Shown piece after piece: positions 33,716 through 42,645 of a stretch of DNA of 43,165 nt. A program made the position numbers and the translations under genes. The DNA comes from Rhodobacter sp. GTDB taxonomy: Bacteria > Pseudomonadota > Alphaproteobacteria > Rhodobacterales > Rhodobacteraceae. Below the pieces are notes generated by a model that saw only the letters and a program-made list of their open reading frames with translations, ran no database searches and was not told the DNA's origin. Location of the stretch: assembly GCA_013821825.1 (NCBI GenBank), contig PNJK01000025.1, forward strand, positions 1 to 43,165, written 5' to 3'. The stretch's first letter is position 1, and every line of letters begins with the position of its first letter.

Positions 33716-34717
33716 TTGGCTGGACCGCCGAAAAGCTTGACCGATCTGCCAGGCCCTGCGGCCGAGCTTCTGTCGCAGGCGCTGCGGCGCGTGCGGATTT
33801 CGGGCTCGATGCAATTTTGTTTAATGCCGCAGGGCGACTGGTTCACCTATGCTGCGCTCGGGCGGCGCAGGGACGCGATCGGCTTTCACATTGTCGCAGC
33901 GGGCCCCTGCTGGGTCGAGCTTCGCGGCGAGCGGATCCCGCTTCAGACCGGCGACATTGCCGCCTTTCCTTTCGGGACGCCGCATGTGCTTGGCTCGGGC
34001 GAGGGCGGGCGGCTCATTGACCCCGACCACGATCTTCCGGTGCGGCCATGGCCCGCGACACCGATCATGCACTACCCCGATCAGGGCCGTCAGGTGCGCA
34101 TCCTGTGCGGCTATGTCCAGTGCGAGGCGGCCTGTTTCGCCCCCTTTCGCGCCGCCCTGCGAGAGTTTATCCATATCAGGACAGCCGGAGAGGGCGCGGC
34201 GGACTGGCTTGCCGCCACCGTCTCCCAGATCGTGGCCGAGGTTGACCAGCCCCAGCCCGGGGGCGGCCCGGTACTGGAACGGTTGACCGAGATTGCCCTC
34301 CTGGAGATCCTGCGGCGCCAGTTCCTGACCCCCGCCCCACAGGGCTGGCTTGCAGCGATCCTCGACCCAGCCTTGTCGCGGGCGCTGCTTGCGCTTCATG
34401 CCGATCCGCGCCGGGACTGGACGCTGGGAGCTCTCGCCCAGGAAGGCGGTCTGTCGCGCTCGGCGCTGGTGACCCGCTTTGCCAGGCTTCTGGGCAGCTC
34501 GCCCATGCACTATCTGCGCGATTGGCGGCTGTTCATGGCCGCACAGGAGCTTGCCTCGGCCCCAAGCCCGATCATCACCATCGCGACCGAGGCGGGATAT
34601 GGCACCGAGGCGGCCTTCACCCGGGCTTTCCGGCGCTGCTACGGAACGCCCCCCGCCGAATGGCGTCGCGCCCGTGCGCGCCAGAGTGCGACGGTTCAGG
34701 AAGCCATGGCCAGTTGA
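33716..34717 (+). CDS. AraC-family regulator with N-terminal cupin domain
   Basis: A 333-residue regulator. Residues about 1-190 form an AraC-binding cupin (Cupin_6 type: ISGSMQFCLMPQGDWFTYAA, WVELRGERIPLQTGDIAAFP). Residues about 220-325 form two helix-turn-helix motifs (LSRSALVTRFARLLGSSPMH and IATEAGYGTEAAFTRAFRR). The start is TTG 33716 with GGGGAG upstream. It is divergent from DsrE with a 67-base spacer, so DsrE is a plausible target. The effector is unknown. Confidence 0.88.
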   Translation: MAGPPKSLTDLPGPAAELLSQALRRVRISGSMQFCLMPQGDWFTYAALGRRRDAIGFHIVAAGPCWVELRGERIPLQTGDIAAFPFGTPHVLGSGEGGRLIDPDHDLPVRPWPATPIMHYPDQGRQVRILCGYVQCEAACFAPFRAALREFIHIRTAGEGAADWLAATVSQIVAEVDQPQPGGGPVLERLTEIALLEILRRQFLTPAPQGWLAAILDPALSRALLALHADPRRDWTLGALAQEGGLSRSALVTRFARLLGSSPMHYLRDWRLFMAAQELASAPSPIITIATEAGYGTEAAFTRAFRRCYGTPPAEWRRARARQSATVQEAMAS

Positions 34718-34733
34718 TCGGGCAGCCGATCCT

Positions 34734-34835
34734 TCAGCCGCTGCGCAGGCGGGCCATGAAGAACCCGTCCATGCCCCCCGGGGTCGGGCCAATGATCGGG
34801 ACGGAGCCGCAGTCCATCCTGATCGGTCCGCCCCG
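34734..34835 (-). pseudogene. C-terminal remnant of an RsmB-like rRNA methyltransferase in a decayed stretch
   Basis: On the minus strand GRTDQDGLRLRPDHWPDPGG is followed, after removal of one base from the C-run 34774-34779 (plus strand), by MDGFFMARLRSG and a stop. This is the usual end of RsmB/Sun-type 16S rRNA m5C methyltransferases. The catalytic part is absent. The rest of 34718-35189 has no intact gene. Upstream of the remnant on the same strand is a hydrophobic fragment (RATLLLAGPLLLALGPISVA, about 34880-34960) of unknown origin. Confidence 0.55.
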
Positions 34836-35189
34836 GCGCCTTGTCCAGGATCGGATTGCCGGCCAGCATTTCGATCTGCACGCCACTCGGCAACGACAGG
34901 GCTACCGAAATCGGACCCAACGCCAGCAGCAGCGGCCCGGCCAGCAAAAGCGTGGCGCGGGATCGCCAAGCAGCAACGGCGCCCCGAACAGCGCTATCGG
35001 GAATGCCATGGTCGTCAGGGAGACAACGCTGATATCAGTGGAATTCACGGCGTCTGGCCGTTCTTGGCGGAGATGGGCCTGCCAAGTTTGCAGTCAGGCC
35101 AGTAGCGCCGTGCAGCCACCTCTTCATGTCACCCCACCCAGCTGACCCGCGGCGCCCCACATACCCCACGCCCGGCAAGCCCGGGCCAG

Positions 35190-36089
35190 TCAGCCGCGAT
35201 TTGCCCAGACCCTGGCGATATATGTCGCGGTCATCAGGTCCAGATGCGCGCCGCCGCCGTTCTTGGCGATGGTGATCTCATCTGCCGTCCGGCGGGAGTA
35301 TAGCGCCAGATCGTCGTAGAAATCGGCCAGGATGTCGGCCTCTGTGATGGCGCCCGAGGCGAGCGGATCGATCAGTTCGCCTATATGGTGGATGGTGGTG
35401 GCGCGGGAATCCACAAAGACCCGCGCGCGGGCCATGGCCTTATCGTCCACTTCGCGCATCCCCGCCTTGTAGGCGCCGATCAGGTCCAGATGCTGCCCGG
35501 GCTGCAACCAGTCGCCCTTGATCACCGGCTCGGTGGCCATCGTGGCGGTGCAGATGATGTCGGCCCGCCGCACCGCCGCCTCAAGATCATCGGCCACCGG
35601 AAGACCCATCTTTTCGGCCGTGGACCGGGTCCGGCTCCACGCCGTGAACGAGGCATCGGGGAACAGGCTGGAATAGGCCTCGACCATGTTGCGCGCCACA
35701 GTGCCGGCGCCGACCAGCAGGATCTTTCGGCTGTCCTTGCGCGCCAGCCGGCTGGCCGACAACAGACTGTCCCCGGCGGTCTTCCACTTGGTCACCAGAT
35801 GGAAGTCGACGATGGCGGTCAGTTCCCCGGTCAGGTCGTCGAACAAGGTCACCGCGCCGTTGATCGTGGGCTTGCCAAGGGTGGCATTGCCGGGATGCAA
35901 CGTCGCCACCTTGACCAGCGCGCCCAGCCCGTCGATCCAGGCGGCGCGGTCAAGGATGGTGTCCTTGCCCCGATAAAGGAACATGTCCTTGATCTCGGCC
36001 CGTGGCAGCCGGTGGCCTGCCTCGAAGGCGGCGAGAAGCCCCGGCCAATCCAGATACGCGTCTGCTTCTGGCGGAACGATGTCGATCAC
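35190..36089 (-). CDS. ornithine cyclodeaminase/mu-crystallin-family NAD(P)-dependent enzyme
   Basis: A 299-residue protein with the dimer-domain Lys in ALVKVATLHPGNA, the Rossmann loop LLVGAGTVARNMVEAY and the HHIGEL segment near the end. In true ornithine cyclodeaminases a catalytic Asp follows the GxxxxDLxGAD turn; here the text reads LIGAYKAGMREVD. A ketimine reductase or amino-acid dehydrogenase is therefore more likely than ornithine deamination. GTG 36089 overlaps the stop of the upstream phosphatase gene as GTGA, so it is the third gene of a packed run. Confidence 0.85.
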   Translation of the reverse strand: MIDIVPPEADAYLDWPGLLAAFEAGHRLPRAEIKDMFLYRGKDTILDRAAWIDGLGALVKVATLHPGNATLGKPTINGAVTLFDDLTGELTAIVDFHLVTKWKTAGDSLLSASRLARKDSRKILLVGAGTVARNMVEAYSSLFPDASFTAWSRTRSTAEKMGLPVADDLEAAVRRADIICTATMATEPVIKGDWLQPGQHLDLIGAYKAGMREVDDKAMARARVFVDSRATTIHHIGELIDPLASGAITEADILADFYDDLALYSRRTADEITIAKNGGGAHLDLMTATYIARVWANRG

Positions 36090-36709
36090 AACCCTGCCTC
36101 CGCTGCGGTCAAGAGCCCCTCGGCCAGCAGCCTCGCGGCCCAGCCCTGCCACCCGTCGAACAGGTGAACCTGCCAGCCCCGCGCTTGCGCCACGGCGATG
36201 TTTTCGGCCCGGTCATCGGCAAAGATCAAACGACCCGGAGAAATCCCGCAGTCCGCCTCGACCATCTGGTAGATGCGCGGATCAGGCTTCATCACCCCCA
36301 TCCGCCCCGAGACATACTCCCGATCGAACTCGCCCAGGAAATCCAGCTTGTCGCGGGCTTCCTCATAAGAGTGGTTGCCGAAATTCGTCAGCGCGAAGAC
36401 CGGTACGCCCTTGGCCCGCAGCGCCCGCAACAGCGCGATCGACCCCTCGATCCGCGGACTGGCAAGCTCGATCCAGCGATCATACCACATGCGGATTTCC
36501 GGGGCCCAGCCGGGGTGCCGGTCGGCCCAGTCATAGATCGTCTCGCGAAAGAGGCCGCCCGCGTCGACGATTTCGTTCATCCCATGCAGGTCGACCTCGG
36601 CGAACAGCCGTTGCCGCCGGTCAGCACCGATCGCCCGGTCATAGAACGCCTCCGGCTGCCAGCGCGTCAGGACGTTGCCAATGTCGAAGATGACCGCTTC
36701 AGGCTGCAT
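36086..36709 (-). CDS. HAD-superfamily hydrolase
   Basis: A 207-residue HAD-IA phosphatase-like protein. The nucleophile motif is VIFDIGNVLTRW, with Asn in place of the second Asp (DxGNV, as in the YihX-type group). Motif II is FALTNFGN, and the Lys and acidic pair are in GVMKPDPRIY and LIFADDRAENI. The substrate may be a sugar phosphate. It overlaps the EamA gene before it by 11 bases and the ornithine cyclodeaminase-family gene after it by 4. Confidence 0.9.
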   Translation of the reverse strand: MQPEAVIFDIGNVLTRWQPEAFYDRAIGADRRQRLFAEVDLHGMNEIVDAGGLFRETIYDWADRHPGWAPEIRMWYDRWIELASPRIEGSIALLRALRAKGVPVFALTNFGNHSYEEARDKLDFLGEFDREYVSGRMGVMKPDPRIYQMVEADCGISPGRLIFADDRAENIAVAQARGWQVHLFDGWQGWAARLLAEGLLTAAEAGL

Positions 36710-37631
36710 CTACCCGTTTCCGCGTTGTTTCCCGCCAGATCGTATAAAGGCCCGATCCGCAGATCAGCGCAATCCCCGCCCAGCCGGTCAGGTCCGGGAA
36801 GGTGCCAAAGACCACCACGCCCCAGAAAATCGCCATCGGCATGCCGACGTATTCGAACGGTGCCACCAGCCCCGCCTCGACCGTCCGGTAAGCCTGCGCG
36901 ATCATCATGCCGCCGATAGTCACCGAAAGGCCGGTTGCCAGCAGGATCGGCCAATCCGCCAGCGGTGGCCAGATCCACGGGCGAAACAGGAACCCGTTCA
37001 GCGTGCCCTCGTTTGCCAGACGGCCGTCCCCAACCCACAAGCCCATGGACAGGCTGACCACGATAAAGCCCGACTGCACGAAAAAGCTGAACGACACCGC
37101 GCTTTCCGTCTCACCCATCCGCCGGGTCATCAGGTTCCCACCGGCGTAAAGGATCGCCGAGATCAGCACCAAAAGCGCGGCAGGCTCGATCACGCCGGCA
37201 CCTGGGCGCACCATGATGATCACGCCGACCATGCCGGCAAGAACCGCCGCCCAGCGCCTTGGTCCGACAGTCTCCTTCAGGAAGACCACCGAAAGCACGG
37301 TCACCGCAATCGGGCTGACAAAGGCCACGGCCACCGCATCGGCCAGTGGCAGCGCGGCAAGGCCTAGAAAGAAGGTGACGTTCGAGATCATGATCAGCAC
37401 GACCCGGAAGAGATGCTCCTTCCACCGTTTCGTCCGCAACTGGCCAAACCCGATCCCGGTGAAGCGGATGAAGGACAACACGAAGACCATCCCGATCAGC
37501 GCCCGGATCAGTATCACCTGATGCAGCGCATAGCCGCCCGACAGGAACTTGATCGCCACGTCATTGACCGAAAAGATCAGCGTGCCGCCGATGGCGAAAA
37601 GGATGCCCGTCAGGGCCTGCGAACGTGCCAT
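36699..37631 (-). CDS. EamA/DMT-family transporter
   Basis: A 310-residue, ten-helix transporter with two EamA repeats (FLKETVGPRRWAAVLAGMVG closes the first). ATG 37631 (MARSQALTGILFAIGG) is preferred; a TTG at 37652 in the same frame has no better ribosome binding site. It begins a run EamA-HAD-ornithine cyclodeaminase family on the minus strand, all overlapping. It is the third EamA gene in the window and is not obviously a recent copy of the others. Confidence 0.87.
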   Translation of the reverse strand: MARSQALTGILFAIGGTLIFSVNDVAIKFLSGGYALHQVILIRALIGMVFVLSFIRFTGIGFGQLRTKRWKEHLFRVVLIMISNVTFFLGLAALPLADAVAVAFVSPIAVTVLSVVFLKETVGPRRWAAVLAGMVGVIIMVRPGAGVIEPAALLVLISAILYAGGNLMTRRMGETESAVSFSFFVQSGFIVVSLSMGLWVGDGRLANEGTLNGFLFRPWIWPPLADWPILLATGLSVTIGGMMIAQAYRTVEAGLVAPFEYVGMPMAIFWGVVVFGTFPDLTGWAGIALICGSGLYTIWRETTRKRVDAA

Positions 37632-37723
37632 TGCCGCAGATGATCCGGGCAAGAGGCCGGCGTCTGTCCTGCCCGCGACATTTCGGTGGCGCGGGATACC
37701 CGATATGGCGCCCTGTGGGCCGC

Positions 37724-38176
37724 CTATCCTGCCGTAGACCTCAGAACCCGGTCCAGCACATCCAGAAACCGGCTTCGGTCAGCTTTGGAGAACAGCTTTC
37801 CACCCCCCTGCCGGAACGGATCGGCCGAACGCAGGTCCGCCATAAGATCCCGCGTCGCAAGGGCCATCCCCACGTTCGCGGTCGTCAGCTCCTCGCCGTT
37901 GTGCTTGACCACCCTCGCCCCCGCCGCCACGCATTTCGCGGCAAGGGGGATATCGCCCGTCACCACCACATCGCCCGGCCCGCAAGCCTCGGCGATCCAC
38001 TTGTCAGCTTCATCGGGGCCGGCGGCGACGAAGACGCTTTCGACCAGAGGGTTCTGCGAGGGCCGGATGCCGCCGTTGGATACCAACAACATCTTCACCC
38101 CATGCCGAGTCGCCACCCTCTCGGCCTCGGCCTTTACGGGGCAGGCGTCGGCGTCAATGAAGATGCGGCGAGTCAT
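37724..38176 (-). CDS. YaiI/YqxD-family protein (DUF188)
   Basis: A 150-residue protein of the UPF0178/PIN-like family. It opens [20 protein letters not shown], followed by [20 protein letters not shown] and [20 protein letters not shown]. The conserved acidic residues suggest a metal-dependent nuclease-like fold, but no activity is established. Its ATG overlaps the CAP gene stop (ATGA). Confidence 0.93.
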   Translation of the reverse strand: MTRRIFIDADACPVKAEAERVATRHGVKMLLVSNGGIRPSQNPLVESVFVAAGPDEADKWIAEACGPGDVVVTGDIPLAAKCVAAGARVVKHNGEELTTANVGMALATRDLMADLRSADPFRQGGGKLFSKADRSRFLDVLDRVLRSTAG

Positions 38177-38733
38177 GGAGAGGCGAAGACTTGCACCCAA
38201 TAGTAGAAGAAGGGTTTCGAGTTGCCCAACATCGGCTTGTCGTTGGCCTGATAGGCAACGGCAACCCCGGTATCCTTCAGCTTGCAGTTCAAGATGTTGC
38301 GGCGGTGGCCGGCGCTGCCAAGCCAGTCAAGGGCGGCCTGTTTGGCAGTGGCCTGCCCGGCGGCGATATTCTCGGCGACCATGCGGTACTTGTAGCCCTG
38401 CTTCTTGACCCGGGTAGAGAACTTGCTGCCATTCTTGTTCGAATGGCCGAAGAAATCCTTCAGCGCCATGTTGGTCGCGTGCGTCTTCGCCGCGGCCATC
38501 AGTTTCGAATTCAGCTTCAGCGGACCGCATCCCGACTTGGCCCGCGCCGCGTTCATGATGGCGAGCACCTCGTTGGCGGTCTTGGTGTCCGAAGGGCTCG
38601 CCGCTGACGCGGAACTTCCTTCGAAGGTCACATCCGTGTCAGTCGCATTGGCCAAGGCCGGACCAGCCATGGCATGTGCCAAAAGCAGCGCCAGCACGAC
38701 GGAAAGAGGCCTAAGCCGCGAATGCCTCCGCAT
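38173..38733 (-). CDS. secreted CAP-domain (SCP/PR1-like) protein
   Basis: A 186-residue exported protein. The signal peptide is [21 protein letters not shown] with cleavage near ALA. The CAP domain covers about residues 50-185 ([68 protein letters not shown]). His and Glu of the cavity are present. ATG 38733 lies 23 bases inside the fghA gene, so translation probably depends on coupling; no good ribosome binding site is seen. Confidence 0.9.
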   Translation of the reverse strand: MRRHSRLRPLSVVLALLLAHAMAGPALANATDTDVTFEGSSASAASPSDTKTANEVLAIMNAARAKSGCGPLKLNSKLMAAAKTHATNMALKDFFGHSNKNGSKFSTRVKKQGYKYRMVAENIAAGQATAKQAALDWLGSAGHRRNILNCKLKDTGVAVAYQANDKPMLGNSKPFFYYWVQVFASP

Positions 38734-39541
38734 GGAACGAGACGTGGTCTTCCATGAAGGTCGAAACAAAGAAATAGCTGTGATCATAGCCCTTTTGCAT
38801 CCGGAATGTTCCGCCTTGGCGGGTGCTTGCCATCGCCTCTGCCAGTGCTTCGGGCTTAAGCTTGTCCAGAAACTGGTCCGCCGTGCCCTGATCCACCAGC
38901 ATCGGGCCATCGAAACCACGTTTCCGCGTCAAAAGTGTGGCATCATGTGACGCCCATGTGGATTCGTCTTGGCCAAGATAGGCGGAAAATTGCACGCGAC
39001 CCCAGTCGCTCGCGACAGGGTTGCAGATCGGCGCGAAGGCTGACACGGACCGGAACCGCCCCGGAAAGCTCATCGCGATGGTCAACGCGCCGTGGCCGCC
39101 CATGGAGTGACCGGTGATGCCCTGCACCTCTTCGGCCAGCGGGAAAGCGTTGAACAGCAGCCGGGGCAGTTCGTCCGTCACATAGTCCCACATCCGGAAA
39201 TGCGGGGCCCAGGGCTGCTCGGTCGCGTTGACGTAGAAGCCGGCACCTTGGCCAAGGGCATAGTCCGGGTCATTGGCCACCCCTTCGCCCCGGGGCGAGG
39301 TGTCCGGGAAGACCAGCGCGATGCCGGCCTCGGCAGCCCATCTTTGTGCCCCGGCCTTGACCATCGCGTTTTCATGCGTGCAGGTCAGGCCGGACAGGAA
39401 CCACAGAAGCGGCACCGGTCCCTCTTCCGCCAGGGCGGGCAGGAACAGGCCGAATGTCATGTCACAGGCGCAGGCGGCCGAGGCGTGCGAGTACACCCCT
39501 TGCACGCCGCCGAAGGCCCGATTTTCTGAAAGCGTTTTCAT
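38711..39541 (-). CDS. fghA: S-formylglutathione hydrolase
   Basis: A 276-residue serine hydrolase of the esterase D family that releases formate and glutathione in formaldehyde detoxification. LWFLSGLTCTHENAMVKAG, the nucleophile GHSMGGHGAL and the C-terminal GYDHSYFFVSTFMEDH (catalytic His) are intact. The usual partner, class III alcohol dehydrogenase, is not next to it. ATG 39541 has GAGGT at good spacing; ATG 39553, four codons earlier, overlaps the AEC stop as ATGA and is equally possible. Confidence 0.94.
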   Translation of the reverse strand: MKTLSENRAFGGVQGVYSHASAACACDMTFGLFLPALAEEGPVPLLWFLSGLTCTHENAMVKAGAQRWAAEAGIALVFPDTSPRGEGVANDPDYALGQGAGFYVNATEQPWAPHFRMWDYVTDELPRLLFNAFPLAEEVQGITGHSMGGHGALTIAMSFPGRFRSVSAFAPICNPVASDWGRVQFSAYLGQDESTWASHDATLLTRKRGFDGPMLVDQGTADQFLDKLKPEALAEAMASTRQGGTFRMQKGYDHSYFFVSTFMEDHVSFHAEAFAA

Positions 39542-39549
39542 CGCTGACC

Positions 39550-40473
39550 TCATGCGGTGACCAGCGCAATCACGCCCGTCACGGTCAGCACCGAGGCCGC
39601 CGTTGACAGAAGGATCGCGGTGGAAACCCGTTGCGGCGCAACCCTGTAATGTTGCGCCAGGATAAAAACATTGCCTGCCACCGGAAGGGCAGAAGCGGCG
39701 ATCATGACGCCCGCGGCATAGCCGGTGACGCCAAGCAGCCAGCAGGCGGCCGCGACCGCGACCGGATGCATGACCAGCTTGGAGAACGACAGCCATGCCG
39801 CGACCTGAAGCCGTTCGGCGCTGCGTCCGGCCAGCGAAGCGCCGATCGCAAAAAGCGCACAGGGCGTGGCGGCCGCACCCAGCAGGGTCAGGAATTCGTT
39901 CACCGGCCCCGGCAGCGACAAACCTGTGGAACCCCAAAGGATCCCAAGCACGACTGATACGATCATCGGGTTCTTTGCCAGCCCTGTGGCCAGCACTCCG
40001 AAGGTGGCAAGGCTGACCCGTCCGGCGCGAAGCCCGGTGATCAGCATTGTCAGGATCGAGGAGAAGACGATCAGATCCACCGCCAGCACCAGCAGGACCG
40101 GCCCCACTGCTTGCGGCCCAAGCAGCAGCGCCAGCATCGGGATGCCAAGGAACCCCACGTTGCCGATGACGCCGGTATGGGCCTCGAATACCGCCTCTTC
40201 CTTGCCGGTGCCGCGCAGCAGTGCAGCCACCGCTACCACAAGCCAGATGACCGAAGTGCCAAGCAGGTAGGCAAAGACGAAGGGCCAACTGAAGATCTGC
40301 GCCACATCCAGATTCGCGGCAAAGCCGAACAGCATTGCCGAAAGCGCGAAATAGAAGACGAAGCGGGTCAGGTAGGCGGTCGCTTCTTCGGTGAAGAACC
40401 GCGCACGGCCGGACAGGTAGCCCAACCCGATGACGGCAAAGAACGGCAGGGTTTTCAGCAGGATCTCCAGCAT
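39550..40473 (-). CDS. AEC-family transporter (auxin efflux carrier type)
   Basis: A 307-residue protein with about ten membrane segments in the AEC/BASS-like fold, opening MLEILLKTLPFFAVIGLGYL and containing LGIPMLALLLGPQA, then NPMIVSVVLGILWG. Bacterial members carry organic acids such as malonate or malate; the substrate here is unknown. It is first in the minus-strand run AEC-fghA-CAP-YaiI, all overlapping or nearly so. Confidence 0.9.
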   Translation of the reverse strand: MLEILLKTLPFFAVIGLGYLSGRARFFTEEATAYLTRFVFYFALSAMLFGFAANLDVAQIFSWPFVFAYLLGTSVIWLVVAVAALLRGTGKEEAVFEAHTGVIGNVGFLGIPMLALLLGPQAVGPVLLVLAVDLIVFSSILTMLITGLRAGRVSLATFGVLATGLAKNPMIVSVVLGILWGSTGLSLPGPVNEFLTLLGAAATPCALFAIGASLAGRSAERLQVAAWLSFSKLVMHPVAVAAACWLLGVTGYAAGVMIAASALPVAGNVFILAQHYRVAPQRVSTAILLSTAASVLTVTGVIALVTA

Positions 40474-40860
40474 TTGTCCGTGGTGTCATGGCGTCGGGAA
40501 AAGGGCAAGTCCGAGGGGCAGAGAATCGGGCCGGGATCGGGCCAGGTCAGAGTCCGTTGGCTAACGGATTGCCGCCCCGACGCCCCGTCAGGGTGTGGCA
40601 AAAGCAGGGCAGGGGTCTGAACCTGTCGTTGTTGCCAAACCGGCCCCAATTGCAGGGATGTGCGTCCCGGGACCGCTTCAACGCGGAAATGCCCGTCGTT
40701 GCTGGCGTCGCGCCGTTTTGGCAGGCGCGCGGATCTATTGGGGAATGTGGCAAGAAAGGAACGAAAAGGCATCACGATTTGGCCCATTTCGCCCGGTATC
40801 AGGGGCCTATTACCGCGTCAGCCTTGGGGCAAGCCAGGGGGTGCGGGGATAGGATACGCC
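40474..40860. other. 387-base gap before the kinase gene
   Basis: No gene is supported here. The gap separates the divergent AEC and kinase genes and must hold both promoters; no strong -35/-10 pair stands out. A small hairpin (TCCGTT / AACGGA) lies at about 40553-40568. In-frame codons upstream of 40861 are open back to 40660 but read as non-coding. Confidence 0.4.
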
Positions 40861-42603
40861 ATGGCCCTTGCGGTGCTCAAAATGGACGAGGACGGGATCG
40901 AGTCCTTCGCCGACGAACTGAAGCCCGGGGCAAAGCTCCTGCACGGGCAGTTCACAATCGAGTCGTTCCTGAATGCCGGTGGTTTCGGGATCACCTATCT
41001 GGCGCAGGATTCCCTTTACCGGCGAATCGTGATCAAGGAATGCTTCCCAAGTTCGTTCTGCCGCCGGCACAATTCCACCGTTGTTCCAAGGTCGCGGCAG
41101 CGGCAAGAGGAATTCCGGTCGGTAGTTGAGCTGTTCATGCAAGAGGCGCTGAACCTCTCGAAGCTTGCCCATCCCAACATCGTCAAGGTGCATCAGGTCT
41201 TTCGCGACAACGAAACCGCCTACATGGCGATGGACCACATCCATGGCCCCGACCTGCTCGAAACCATCGAAGGCACGGCGCCGAAGCTTTCGCGTGACCA
41301 GATCATCGTTATCCTGCGCAAGATGCTGGATGCGCTGGGCTATGTGCATGCGCAGGGCTTCCTGCACCGCGACATCTCGCCAGACAACATCCTGCTGGAT
41401 CGCACAACGGATGAGCCGGTGCTGATCGACTTTGGCGCCGCCCGCAAGGATGTGACCCGGAAAAGCCGGGCGCTTTCGGGGCTGCGCGTGGTGAAGGACG
41501 GCTATTCACCGCAGGAATTCTACATCAGCGGCAGCGCGCAGGCCCCTTGCAGCGATCTTTACGCGCTGGCGGCGACGTTCTGCCACCTCATCTCGGGCGA
41601 ATTGCCGAAAACCTCGCAAGAGCGGCTGTCGGCGATCGCCAATCGCGAGGGCGACCCGCAGGTGCCGCTTTCGGGGCGGATCAAGGGGTATCCGGCATCT
41701 TTTCTGGCGGCGGTCGACAAGGCGATGTCGGTCTTTCCGCGCGATCGGATCCAGTCGGTCGCGGAATGGCAGGCAATGCTGCGCGATGTGAAGTTGGGCG
41801 CGCCGGCGGCGATGGTCGTTCCGGCAAGCGGCCCCGTCGCTCCTGCGGTCCCGCCGCAAGCACCGACCGCGCGCGGTCCGCGCGACTGGCTGGTGTCATC
41901 GGCGGCGGCTGTGCTGCTGCTGGCGGGGCTGTCTTCGCTGGCCGGGGATCTGCTGGACCGGTTCGGCGCGGGGCGCACAGTTTCGGACGCAGATGTCGCG
42001 GTGACCTCTGTCGCGGCGCCCATTCTGCAAGCTTCGGCTTCCCCGTTCGGCTTGGTCCGCGTGGTGCAAGAGCCCTTCGTTCAGGATCCCGCCAGTGCCG
42101 GTCGGGTGGCGGCGCGCCTGCCATGGTCGCCGTCCTGGATCGAGCCTGGCCAATGGATCGTCGAAGTGAATGGCGCACCGGTGCAGGATAGTGCGACCCT
42201 TGTCGGGATGATGGCCGAAGGGGTCGACCTAGGGCAGGTCACCGAACTGAAGGTGATCTTCGGCTACCAGACGGCGCCCGGCGGTGACATCATCCGCAAG
42301 ATGGCAACCCTGCCCGTTGTGGATCGGCTTTCGGTTGAAGGCGGTCTCGTCTTCGAGATGCAGCGCACGCCCACGGGGGTGCGGACCGTTGTGGCCAGCC
42401 TGCCCGAAAACGCCCGGACGGACCTTCAGGTCGGGGACATTCTGCTGGTCTATACGAAAACCGGTGAAACCATCGGCACAACAACTGCACTGGCGGATAT
42501 CCTGCAGCGCGAAATGACAGATCGCGTTGCAACATATGGTTTTGCCGTTCAACGTGCAGGACAAATGGCCGTTGGCTCATTTCAATTGCCCGTCGCAGGA
42601 TAA
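40861..42603 (+). CDS. membrane serine/threonine protein kinase with C-terminal PDZ-like region
   Basis: A 580-residue bitopic kinase. The cytoplasmic kinase domain (about residues 30-310) has the glycine loop FLNAGGFGITYLA, ATP-binding Lys59 in IVIKE, catalytic HRDISPDN (169-176) and metal-binding DFG (190-192). All key catalytic residues are present, although the usual Lys of HRDxKPxN is Ser. A Pro/Ala linker precedes one membrane helix (about 343-362). The outer part (about 395-580) has PDZ-like stretches, IEPGQWIVEVNGAPVQDSAT and LQVGDILLVYTKTGETIGTT. It probably senses something outside and phosphorylates the FHA partner encoded next. Confidence 0.9.
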   Translation: MALAVLKMDEDGIESFADELKPGAKLLHGQFTIESFLNAGGFGITYLAQDSLYRRIVIKECFPSSFCRRHNSTVVPRSRQRQEEFRSVVELFMQEALNLSKLAHPNIVKVHQVFRDNETAYMAMDHIHGPDLLETIEGTAPKLSRDQIIVILRKMLDALGYVHAQGFLHRDISPDNILLDRTTDEPVLIDFGAARKDVTRKSRALSGLRVVKDGYSPQEFYISGSAQAPCSDLYALAATFCHLISGELPKTSQERLSAIANREGDPQVPLSGRIKGYPASFLAAVDKAMSVFPRDRIQSVAEWQAMLRDVKLGAPAAMVVPASGPVAPAVPPQAPTARGPRDWLVSSAAAVLLLAGLSSLAGDLLDRFGAGRTVSDADVAVTSVAAPILQASASPFGLVRVVQEPFVQDPASAGRVAARLPWSPSWIEPGQWIVEVNGAPVQDSATLVGMMAEGVDLGQVTELKVIFGYQTAPGGDIIRKMATLPVVDRLSVEGGLVFEMQRTPTGVRTVVASLPENARTDLQVGDILLVYTKTGETIGTTTALADILQREMTDRVATYGFAVQRAGQMAVGSFQLPVAG

Positions 42604-42645
42604 GCGTCGGATGGGACAAGAAATACAGGACCTGGGGAGAAATAC

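Noticed and set aside
32079-35189. An intact genomic island after tRNA-Pro with flanking att repeats
   Set aside because: I found no second copy of the tRNA 3' end downstream, and no intact mobile gene.
749-37631. The three EamA genes (749, 31066, 36699) as a recent duplication
   Set aside because: Their sequences differ throughout, including the repeat-closing motifs; they are ordinary distant paralogs.
38711-40489. A 592-codon minus-strand frame that would fuse the AEC region to S-formylglutathione hydrolase
   Set aside because: Its first half is the wrong frame of the AEC transporter; only the part from 39541 on is S-formylglutathione hydrolase.
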